Positions 52,838-61,200 of a DNA stretch of 64,000 nt are shown here, in pieces; position 1 is the stretch's first letter, and each line of letters begins with the position of its first letter. Origin of the DNA: Tenacibaculum tangerinum (GTDB lineage: Bacteria; Bacteroidota; Bacteroidia; Flavobacteriales; Flavobacteriaceae); contig NZ_CP122539.1 in the NCBI RefSeq assembly GCF_029853675.1, positions 2,189,001 through 2,253,000 of the forward strand. Direction: 5' to 3'. The position numbers were made by a program, and so were the translations under genes. Below the pieces are notes generated by a model. That model saw only the letters and a program-made list of their open reading frames with translations, made no database searches and was not told the origin of the DNA.

Positions 52838-54049
52838 ATGGTTTTAGAAATGAAAGTTCCTTCTCCGGGGGAATCAATTACAGAAGTAGAAATCGCAACT
52901 TGGTTAGTTGAAGATGGTGATTATGTTGAGAAAGATCAGCCAATTGCCGAAGTAGATTCTGACAAAGCAACGTTAGAATTACCTGCGGAAGAAAGTGGAA
53001 TAATCACGTTAAAAGCTGAAGAGGGTGATGCCGTGGCAGTAGGAGCAGTCGTTTGCCACATTGATATGAGTGCGGCAAAACCAGAAGGAGCAGGGGAAGC
53101 TAAAACCGAAGCTCCTAAAGCTGAAGAGAAAAAAGAAGCAGCGCCACAAGCAGCACCTGCAAAGGAAACCTATGCTACAGGTACCGCATCTCCAGCAGCC
53201 AAAAAAGTGTTGGCTGAAAAAGGGATGAGTGCCTCTGAGGTTAAAGGAACGGGTAAAGATGGTCGTGTAACGAAAGAAGATGCGGTAAAAGCAGTGCCTT
53301 CAATGGGAACTCCAGGAATGGGCTCTCGTGGTACAGAACGTAAAAAATTATCAATGTTACGTCGTAAAGTAGCGGAGCGTTTGGTATCTGTAAAGAACGA
53401 AACAGCGATGTTAACTACGTTTAACGAAGTAAACATGCAGCCAATTTTCGATTTGCGTAGCGAGTATAAAGAGGATTTTAAAGCAAAACACGGAGTTAGT
53501 TTAGGGTTTATGTCTTTCTTTACGAAAGCAGTCGTACGTGCGTTGCAAATGTATCCGGCGGTAAATTCAATGATAGATGGTAAAGAAATGGTGTCGTTTG
53601 ATTTCCAAGATATTTCTATTGCTGTGTCTGGACCTAAAGGATTAATGGTGCCTGTAATTAGAAATGCTGAGAACTTAACGTTTAGAGGCGTTGAAAGTGA
53701 AGTAAAGCGCTTAGCGTTACGTGCTCGTGAAGGACAAATTACAGTAGATGAAATGACAGGTGGTACGTTTACCATTACTAACGGTGGGGTATTCGGTTCT
53801 ATGCTATCTACTCCAATTATCAACCCTCCTCAAAGTGCCATTTTAGGAATGCACAATATTGTAAATCGCCCTATGGCTGTAAATGGAGAAGTGGTGATTC
53901 AACCTATTATGTATGTAGCTTTATCGTACGACCACAGAATTATTGATGGTAAAGAGTCTGTTGGATTCTTAGTAGCGGTAAAAGAAGCCTTAGAAAATCC
54001 GGTAGAATTATTAATGGATAACAATCCTACCAAAGCTTTAGAAATGTAG
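52838..54049 (+). CDS. sucB: Dihydrolipoyllysine succinyltransferase (E2 of 2-oxoglutarate dehydrogenase)
   Basis: Protein of 403 residues, the core of the complex. The lipoyl domain is at about 1-77 with lipoylated Lys43 ([11 protein letters not shown]), and an Ala/Pro/Glu-rich linker spans about 80-115. The E1/E3-binding domain ([20 protein letters not shown]) is at about 118-155, and the catalytic domain is at about 170-403 with [16 protein letters not shown] carrying the catalytic His. [16 protein letters not shown] is the conserved substrate block. The third enzyme, lipoamide dehydrogenase, is not in the window. A terminator follows. Confidence 0.97.
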   Translation: MVLEMKVPSPGESITEVEIATWLVEDGDYVEKDQPIAEVDSDKATLELPAEESGIITLKAEEGDAVAVGAVVCHIDMSAAKPEGAGEAKTEAPKAEEKKEAAPQAAPAKETYATGTASPAAKKVLAEKGMSASEVKGTGKDGRVTKEDAVKAVPSMGTPGMGSRGTERKKLSMLRRKVAERLVSVKNETAMLTTFNEVNMQPIFDLRSEYKEDFKAKHGVSLGFMSFFTKAVVRALQMYPAVNSMIDGKEMVSFDFQDISIAVSGPKGLMVPVIRNAENLTFRGVESEVKRLALRAREGQITVDEMTGGTFTITNGGVFGSMLSTPIINPPQSAILGMHNIVNRPMAVNGEVVIQPIMYVALSYDHRIIDGKESVGFLVAVKEALENPVELLMDNNPTKALEM

Positions 54050-54076
54050 TCGAAAATTTTGACATATAAGTATATG

Positions 54077-54105
54077 AATCCCGCACTTTTGTGTGGGATT
54101 TTTTG
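54077..54105 (+). terminator. Terminator of sucA-sucB
   Basis: AATCCCGCAC and GTGTGGGATT pair (one G-T) around TTTT, followed by TTTT. Confidence 0.85.
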
Positions 54106-54213
54106 TTTGAATTTAATCTCTTGATGCTTGTATCTATGGGATGTTTATTTTTAAAAATTTAAAAATCATAAGTGACTGTTTTAATTATTTACAGTTCTAT
54201 TTTTATCTATGGC

Positions 54214-54918
54214 CTAGTTTACTAAACGATCCTCAATAATATTATATCTTAGATCAACATCAAGAGAATCTCCTTTAGTAACTTTTTCCATAAGAATCAT
54301 AACTCCATCTTTATTAAGTTCTAACACCTCTATTTGGAATGATGGTAATAAATCACTTTTACTTTTAAGGATTCCTTTTATGATTAAATCTTTTGAATCA
54401 TCAAACTCCCAATTGTGCTCATTCCTTTCTAAACATAAAATTTCAATAGCATTATCTTTTCTTATCTTCATACGAACTGTTAATGTATCTGAAACTTCAT
54501 ATAAGTTGTAGTACTTTTTTGCTCTCTCTTTATTCTTTTTATCGCAATCTAAATTATCTTTTTTATAATTCTCGAATATTTCTATTTGATTATTAATATT
54601 TAAAGGTTTGTTATTTAGTTTTCGATGTAAAGATGTAAAAACTATATATGAAATAACATCATAACTATTAATCCCTTTACCTTTAAAATACTCTATTAAT
54701 TGTGAATCCGTATTATTTATTAAGTATTCATTTCTAAAATGTATACCATAAGTCATATATAAATTGGAGACAGCTTTCTTTTCCTTCTTATTTGCAAAAT
54801 CATTAAGCTTTTCTTTTCCTAAATCGTATTTAATTTTTTCAAAACTATTATCCAATACTTTTTCAGATTGACAATTTATAAAAATAAAAACAGTACATAC
54901 ATATACATATTTTCTCAT
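54214..54918 (-). CDS. Hypothetical lipoprotein
   Basis: Exported lipoprotein of 234 residues, signal ending at FIFINC (Cys16). The mature region is lysine- and aspartate-rich with helical segments (KYDLGKEKLNDFANKKEKK, IEIFENYKKDNLDCDKKNKE) and a C-terminal beta-like part (FQIEVLELNKDGVMILMEK). I do not recognise the family. It is isolated on the minus strand between the sucB terminator and a region of mobile-element debris, so it may be accessory. No partner gene is obvious. Confidence 0.6.
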   Translation of the reverse strand: MRKYVYVCTVFIFINCQSEKVLDNSFEKIKYDLGKEKLNDFANKKEKKAVSNLYMTYGIHFRNEYLINNTDSQLIEYFKGKGINSYDVISYIVFTSLHRKLNNKPLNINNQIEIFENYKKDNLDCDKKNKERAKKYYNLYEVSDTLTVRMKIRKDNAIEILCLERNEHNWEFDDSKDLIIKGILKSKSDLLPSFQIEVLELNKDGVMILMEKVTKGDSLDVDLRYNIIEDRLVN

Positions 54919-55366
54919 ATTTTAAATTTGTTAATTATTTACCTTCTTGTATTAAACTGTTGTCATTTATTTTAGTAATGGTTAATTGTCTTTCTTCAGA
55001 AGATAATTTTGTATTATTTGCAGAATTATTTGTTACAGAATGGTTATTATTAAGAAACACGCATGTTTTCTTTGTCATCTGGATACGAACTCAATAATAA
55101 CGGGTTTTAAGAAGCTTCTAATATTTCGATGAATGTGAGCATGCCTCTAAATAGAAGCTTGTTTTTTGTTTAATTAACTGATTATCAATGTAAATTTTTT
55201 GTCTTTTTATAAAAAGCATCTTTTTACTATACTACCCTTTATATTTATTATTTTAAAATTAATTTCTAATTGCTTACTCATAACCGCCACTAGAAAGGAT
55301 TCTAGCGGGAGCCCTTAGTTTAGCATTGTTATTTATATAGAAGTTTTTACTACACTACCCAAAGCT
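54919..55366. other. 450-base gap with repeats and possible element ends
   Basis: Contains a possible 47-codon minus-strand frame (54935-55078, starting MTKKTCVFLNNNHSV) with no recognisable homology. It also has an inverted repeat AAGCTTCTA/TAGAAGCTT (55112-55120, 55152-55160), a hairpin CTAGAA-AGGA-TTCTAG (55290-55305), and two near-identical 17-mers TTTTTACTAyACTACCC (55221-55237, 55344-55360). It looks like layered remnants of insertion elements. Confidence 0.5.
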
Positions 55367-56149
55367 TTAACTCTTTATTTCAACAAAGTCATTATTACCT
55401 CCAAAATAGCTACTTCCTTCAGATTTTAAAATTCTCTTATAGACATTAGTAATATGAAAGTTGTTCAATCCTGCTCTCATCTTTGGGTGATATAAAAGTT
55501 TTATAACATCTTTATCAATTTGAGAAAGATTTTGATTTAATCTACCCTCAATAACTTGATTTTCATAAAAAATACTGTTTGGATATATTTCAGAACCTGC
55601 AGGTATACCAATGCTTTGAGATAACTCTTCCAATATTGTAGAAAGTTGAATATTAATAGGCTGATTTACATCGATAAATATAATTGATTTAGTTATAAAA
55701 TAATCATTTAAATCAAACTCTATATCTACTAACCCTGTAAATTCCTTATCTACACCTTCAAAAAAATCTGGATTTTCTTTTTCTACTTTATCTCTTTGCC
55801 CTAAGTAAATTATTGAATTACATTTAGATTTATCTTTTGTAATATTTATTTCAAACCCACTTTTAGCAGTTAATAAATTAATTTCTTTTATAACTTCATT
55901 GATTCTTTTCACTTGCTTTTCATACTCATTATCTCTTGATATATAAAGAAGCATTTTTTTATTCCATTTAATAATACTTCTGGGACTTTCTCCAAACTCT
56001 GAATTTAAAGTCACTTCCTTGAAATAATTAAGTAAATCCTTTTCATAATCAGAAAGAAAAACTTTCTCAGAAGGATTTATTATTTTATAGATAAAAACAC
56101 TTAAACAAATAATTGAAACAAATAAAATCAAATATGAGGATTTAATCAT
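55367..56149 (-). CDS. DUF2927-like protein with an N-terminal membrane anchor
   Basis: Protein of about 260 residues from the ATG at 56147-56149. A longer frame adds MVQKDNK, which is coded by IS1-like transposase sequence and is probably not native. Residues about 3-23 are a membrane helix (SSYLILFVSIICLSVFIYKI). The C-terminal third ILEELSQSIGIPAGSEIYPN, then LSQIDKDVIKLLYHPKMRAG, resembles the DUF2927 pattern of conserved Glu-Glu and LLYHPK/R, where ligands of a metallopeptidase-like site may lie. Function is unknown. Promoter and start were probably altered by the IS1-type insertion immediately upstream. Confidence 0.65.
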   Translation of the reverse strand: MIKSSYLILFVSIICLSVFIYKIINPSEKVFLSDYEKDLLNYFKEVTLNSEFGESPRSIIKWNKKMLLYISRDNEYEKQVKRINEVIKEINLLTAKSGFEINITKDKSKCNSIIYLGQRDKVEKENPDFFEGVDKEFTGLVDIEFDLNDYFITKSIIFIDVNQPINIQLSTILEELSQSIGIPAGSEIYPNSIFYENQVIEGRLNQNLSQIDKDVIKLLYHPKMRAGLNNFHITNVYKRILKSEGSSYFGGNNDFVEIKS

Positions 56150-56502
56150 TTTATTATCTTTTTGTACCATCTCGAACTACCATTTGTTATTTTTATAAAT
56201 AATTCATCAATCTCAAACTTACAACCGAACTTATTAAGGTATGGAGTCTTAATTTGTTTGCTAATCTTTAGCATTCTTGATAATACAGTATCTTTTGAAA
56301 TTTTTAAGACTCTCGAAATCCCTCGAATACTACAACTTTTCTTAAGTAAACTTTTGATATAATTATCCGTTTTGGGCTTGTAAGCCTGATATTTATAATC
56401 TAATTGAAAATATTTTCTACAATCTTTGCAATAAAACCGTTGTAAGTTATTCCGGATTCCTTTTTTGATGTAATTCAACGAATTACACTTTTTGCATTTC
56501 AT
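56146..56502 (-). pseudogene. IS1-family transposase, C-terminally truncated
   Basis: The 118-residue frame starts with a zinc finger (CKKCNSLNYIKKG, FYCKDCRKYFQ) and a helix-turn-helix (KSCSIRGISRVLKISKDTVL), then reaches the first catalytic region (FEIDELFIKI) and ends at WYKKIIK-stop, inside the start of the DUF2927-like gene. IS1 transposases need about 100 more residues, including the second half of the DDE core. It is a remnant, and its 5' side still has an element-like end up to 56699. Confidence 0.85.
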
Positions 56503-56699
56503 AGCACTTGGTTTTTTTCAGGTGCCAATTTAGGACATTAAGCAATACAAAACCTAGATTTTACAAGCCCTAACAAATTTTTATGATGTCAATGAACATA
56601 ATATACTGCTCTTTTTGAGCAGTATATTTTATTTAACTTGTTGATTTTTAAAGCTTAAATTTATGTAAAAATAGTAAGTGCCAGTTTAGGACACTACCC
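56503..56699 (-). mobile_element. Leader and end of the IS1-like remnant
   Basis: Holds two near-identical direct repeats, GTGCCAATTTAGGACATT (56522) and GTGCCAGTTTAGGACACT (56678), the second leading to ACACTACCC at 56691-56699. A perfect 11-bp hairpin ATATACTGCTC/GAGCAGTATAT lies at about 56601-56627. ACTACCC also ends the 17-mers at 55237 and 55360. Confidence 0.6.
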
Positions 56700-56713
56700 A
56701 ATAAACATGCCAT

Positions 56714-56748
56714 AAAAAAAAGCAATCTAACTTAGATTGCTTTTTTTA
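56714..56748 (-). terminator. Terminator of tonB
   Basis: AAAAAAAAGCAATCTAA and TTAGATTGCTTTTTTT form a long near-perfect stem around one base or a short loop, just past the tonB stop. Confidence 0.88.
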
Positions 56749-56765
56749 TTTTATTTCTTGAAGTG

Positions 56766-57488
56766 CTATTCTACACTAAATGTAATCGGCAAAGTATATC
56801 CTACTCTTACAGGTCTTCCTCTTTGTCTACCTGGTTTCATATTAGGTATTTTTTTAGCCACTCTTTCAGCTTCTTGCTTTAATTTCGGGTGGGGTGCTCT
56901 AGCTGCTACACTAGTAATAGAACCATCTTTATCTATTTTAAACTGCACATAAATTCTTTTCTTCCCTGGAGTTAATCCTAACTCATTGGCTAGTTCAGCA
57001 TTAAAATTACGTTGAACGTGTTTTTGTAAATTTTTATTCAAACAAGCTTTCTTTTGTTCTTTTGTACCAGTACATCCAGGAAATACAGGAACTTCTTCGA
57101 TAATAGCAAAAGGTACGTCTTCTACTACTTCCTCTACTTCTTCTACTTCTTCGATGTCTTCTACGATGATTTCTTCTGACTCGTCGGTTTCAGTAGATTC
57201 AATAATTGTTTCTTCAACTTCTTTTTCATCTTCTACAACTTCAATCTTTTCAGGAGCTGGTGGCGGAGGCGTATTTGGCTTTGGTTTTGGTGGTTCAATT
57301 TGAAGCTCGATCGTTTCTTCTTCAATTTCTGAAGCCATATCAACGATTCCTAAATCTCCATACTCTTTATCGTATGTTTTATTTTCAATAGCAACATACG
57401 TTACAAATAAAGCTAAAACCAAACCTATTTGCATAAAAAGTTTGCTGTAATTCTCTAAGTTTGATTTTGGATTTTTCTTAATTTCCAT
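56766..57488 (-). CDS. TonB-type energy transducer with an acidic linker
   Basis: Protein of 240 residues that spans the periplasm and passes proton-motive energy to outer-membrane receptors. The membrane anchor is at about 17-34 (FMQIGLVLALFVTYVAIE). A proline-rich part (PPKPKPNTPPPPAPEK) is followed by a 60-residue Glu/Val-rich stretch (EEVEEVEEVVEDVP). The C-terminal domain is at about 135-240 (VPVFPGCTGTKEQKKACLNK, VQFKIDKDGSITSV, KPGRQRGRPVRVGYTLPI). The two cysteines after VFPG are usual in Bacteroidota. It is the last gene of the sprA-gcvH-vanZ-tonB block, each on the minus strand. Confidence 0.93.
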   Translation of the reverse strand: MEIKKNPKSNLENYSKLFMQIGLVLALFVTYVAIENKTYDKEYGDLGIVDMASEIEEETIELQIEPPKPKPNTPPPPAPEKIEVVEDEKEVEETIIESTETDESEEIIVEDIEEVEEVEEVVEDVPFAIIEEVPVFPGCTGTKEQKKACLNKNLQKHVQRNFNAELANELGLTPGKKRIYVQFKIDKDGSITSVAARAPHPKLKQEAERVAKKIPNMKPGRQRGRPVRVGYTLPITFSVE

Positions 57489-57551
57489 CCTAAATGTTTT
57501 TAATAGTTCGCTAATTTAATTAAATTATTTCAACTTTTACAAGCTTAATCT

Positions 57552-57929
57552 TTAAATAGCTTTATTTTTCTTAAAAAAAGAACTGTAGATAATGAAAGCT
57601 ATTAATACTCCTACTGAATTCGCCAGTACATCTAGAAACTCTCCAAATCTGTATGACGTTATGGTGACTTGTAATACCTCAATAATTGTGCCGTAAAAAA
57701 AACAACAAAACACGATAGCGTATGTGCTAATTTTTGTTCTTTTCAAAGCTAGTAACCATACTAAGGTTAACACAAAATAGGCAAAAGCGTGTTCTAACTT
57801 ATCTATGTGATTGATTTCTATAGGAGATTTTCCTAGTTTTACTAAGCTAATAATAGCAATACCAATGGTTATTAGTATTGCTATTATAATTAACTTATCC
57901 TTTAACAAGTTCTTGATATTCTTCAGCAC
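57552..57929 (-). CDS. VanZ-like membrane protein
   Basis: Protein of 125 residues with four membrane helices ([65 protein letters not shown]). The motif [17 protein letters not shown] and [22 protein letters not shown] are typical of VanZ-family proteins near sprA in flavobacteria. Function outside glycopeptide resistance is unknown. It overlaps the gcvH 3' end by 35 bases, implying co-translation. Confidence 0.88.
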   Translation of the reverse strand: MLKNIKNLLKDKLIIIAILITIGIAIISLVKLGKSPIEINHIDKLEHAFAYFVLTLVWLLALKRTKISTYAIVFCCFFYGTIIEVLQVTITSYRFGEFLDVLANSVGVLIAFIIYSSFFKKNKAI

Positions 57930-58275
57930 TTAACAAGTCTGTTACTTGTGAGTCATCAGATAGTTTTACTTTTATCATCCAGCCTTTTGCATAAGGGTCA
58001 GAGTTTACCAATTCTGGTTCGTCTTCTAACGCTTCGTTAAATTCTATTACTTCGCCAGATAAAGGCATGAAAAGGTCTGATACTGTTTTTACTGCTTCTA
58101 CAGAACCGAAAACTTCTTCTGCTTCTAATTCTTCATCTAAGGTATCTACATCAACATATACGATATCTCCTAATTCTCCTTGTGCAAAGTCTGTAATGCC
58201 AATGGTTGCTACACCATTTTCTACTCTAACCCACTCGTGGTCTTTAGTGTATTTTAATTCTGATGGGATGTTCAT
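57895..58275 (-). CDS. gcvH: Glycine cleavage system H protein
   Basis: Lipoyl-carrier of 126 residues for glycine decarboxylation. Lys63 in [16 protein letters not shown] is the lipoylation site, and the protein has the standard hammerhead fold pattern ([24 protein letters not shown] [22 protein letters not shown]). It lies between sprA and vanZ, a conserved neighbourhood in flavobacteria, although there is no clear functional link to secretion. The gcvT and gcvP genes are not in the window. Confidence 0.96.
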   Translation of the reverse strand: MNIPSELKYTKDHEWVRVENGVATIGITDFAQGELGDIVYVDVDTLDEELEAEEVFGSVEAVKTVSDLFMPLSGEVIEFNEALEDEPELVNSDPYAKGWMIKVKLSDDSQVTDLLSAEEYQELVKG

Positions 58276-58298
58276 TCTAATTGTTTTTATTGTATTTT

Positions 58299-61200
58299 TT
58301 AATTTCCTAAGTTATATACTAAATTAATTCCTGCATTAATAGATTGTCTTGGAAAGGTGGTAGAAACTGCATATTCAAACGTTTGATGGTTGTAGTAAAA
58401 AGATGCTGTTAAGTTACTACTTAAGTTATAATCTGCAATAAATTTTAACCCGAATAACTTCTCACCTCCTGTAACCTGACTATTTTCTTCATCTACACTT
58501 CTTATGAGTGTTAAATTATCTCTCAATGAAATATCTGCTCTTAAATTTATATCTCCTTTTAAGGTTTCTTTCTTTCCTGTAAATCTGGTAACAAATTTAA
58601 CATCTTTAATCTTATACCCAAGACCTAAAACATATTCTGTACCGTTCACATCTGTTAATGTGTTGTTATTAAAGTTTAAGGTTAATGTTCTATCTCTTCT
58701 TACTTCTCCTTTAAATGAAAAGGAATTTTTCATTCTAAAATCTACTTTTACTAATGGTGAAAACTCATCAATTAATGTTGCCGACGAAATTAAGAGTTCT
58801 GGTTGATAATTACCAGAAGTATTTGTATTAGTTGACGTGTCTGAATCGTATTGCAAATTATTGGTGTAATTACCAATGGTATACGATGATTTATAACCGT
58901 GTGACAGTGTAAATGAACTAAAGTTTTTCTTAAACCATTTGAATTTCATAAACCCGTTGTAACGCAGTGTCCAGTTAGGAAGTGGAATGTTTTTAAAGAT
59001 GCTTGTACTTGCAGAGTTTGCACTATTACCAGAGTAGGCGGCAATAAAAGCTGGCAACATAGCTTGTTGACCGTTTGTTTTGAATCCTGGGTCGTTGTTT
59101 TCTGGACTCGATTCGTTGGTAGCTACTCCTTGTTCTTTAGCGATTCTTGTTGAAATAGTTTCTCTGTAGTCTAAGAAATTTTGGTACAAGGTTTCATTAT
59201 CGGTAAACATAGTTCCTAACATAAAATGGCTTATGCTGTAGTTTCCTGTTTCAAAAGGTTTAATATTGGGGTCTTGCTCATAATCATCAGGATTGGTTGG
59301 GTTTCCTCCTGGTTGCAAAATTACATCTAACTGTTGGGTTAAATTACTTGTTTGAATTCTGCTACCTAACAAATCAATCGTTAGATCTTTGAATGGTTTG
59401 ATAGAAACAGTATAATCTAGTTTTGTATATCTTGTTCTATTATAGTTTTTACTGTAATAGTCTTCTCCAGAATTTCTTGTTATTAACCATCCATTTTCAA
59501 TAGCAGTATTTAAAATGTCTGTTTGACTACCAAATACAAATCCGAACGTCGGAGCTAGACTTCCATCGAAACTATTTCTTCCTAAAAAACCTACTGACGG
59601 TTTGTACCCTTCTAATAAAGTTCCGTTATTTTGAGTATAGCTAATTTTTCCTCTTTTTACAGAAGTTAGTATATCGTAAAACCCTTTTCCTAATTTTTGT
59701 CCAAAAGAGGCTTTCTTCTTGAGCTTAGCTTTCGTTGCCACCTTAGTGTTCCCTAGTGTGGCTGTTCCTTTTTGAGAGGGTGCTTTTTTAGTTCCTTTTA
59801 ACAGTAATTTATCCAGCCCAAGTATCTTATAAAACCGTCCAAAATCTATATTTGTATTCAAATTATGTGTATTGGCATTTTGAATCATGTTTCCAACTTG
59901 CTCTACATAACTTTGCGATCCTGCTTTCCAATCAAAATCGGCATTATACCCATAATCTGCACTAATAAATTTTAAGAACGGAAACTTATCTAATGGCAGT
60001 TTGTAGGTTAGGTTTAACTTTTGATGGTAATTGTCGGGTCTTCCAATACTAAAAAACTGATCGTACACCTCTAGGTTTTCATCTTGTCCGAAACTATCAT
60101 AAATATAATTGTTGGTTGCATTAAAGTTAAGCTGTAAAGACTTTGTTAAATCGAAACCTATGGTATAATCCCAATTAAACAAAAACCTTCGTTGCACCAA
60201 CTCTGGTTGGGGAGGCAAAGGATTTACAGGGTCAACAATTAAATTTCTTGATTGTTGACTGTTATAATTTCTATCAATTCTTGAGTTTACCGCCAGTGTT
60301 TTGGGCAAAGGGCTAAAGTTAAAATCTTTTATAAATTGTAAATACCTGTTATTAAAAGTTTTTGATTTTTTAAAGGGTTCGATAGTAAAAGGAACAAAGT
60401 TAAAGTTGTAATTCGCACCTGCCATTACATTTTTATTCTCATACTTTTCGATATTATAGTCTTTATGAAACTCTTCACTATGTGAATACGATGCTGAAAA
60501 GTTTTCTACATCGTAAAACTTTGGTTTTTTCTTGCTTTCAGGATTCCTGTTCTTTTTTACGTTAATGAAGCTAATACTTTTTCTTCGCGTATAGTCTTGT
60601 GCATTTTTACTATTCGGATTCTTATCAATAGCATCTTTTAATTCTACATCTTGAAACTGAGGGTCGTATTGTGGGTCTCTAAACTCTTCTCCGTAAGTGT
60701 AGCTCATAGGTACTTGCATGTTCCATTTTTTAGGCATCATTTTTCCTAACTGAACATTGGTAGCCACACTGTATTGCTTTATCTCTTCGATACTTCTTTG
60801 TTGTACACGGTCTTCTACATTACCAAAACCAATGGTAGACATTCTTCCTGCCAACGACACATCTAATACATCTGCCATATTCGCATCGGCGTTTAACACG
60901 GCAGCCCACCCCCCTTTGTTATCGAAATCTACGGCACGTAATTCGTTAAACCAAACCTCAACTGATTTGGAGTCTTTTGCTTTGTTTTTTACTCCTAACA
61001 TTACGGTTCTTACTTGTGCTAAAGTTGGATTTCCTTTAACCAAGATGGTTAAGCCATTAGAACTTGTGGATGAAAAAACATCAGTAAGTGCTGCTCCGTT
61101 GGGTCTTTCAATTTTAAGATTTGCCAATTCTTTTAAAGATAATTCTAAATTGTTTTGTTTGGGCAACCAAACATCTTCAGATGTAGCATTTGATGTTGAT

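Noticed and set aside
53170..53823. Open frame of 217 codons antisense to sucB
   Set aside because: It lies entirely within the well-conserved sucB frame, has no recognisable domain and reads like a codon-bias shadow.
54935..55078. 47-codon minus-strand frame starting MTKKTCVFLNNN
   Set aside because: Too short, no homology that I can name, and in a region of element debris; mentioned only within the gap entry.
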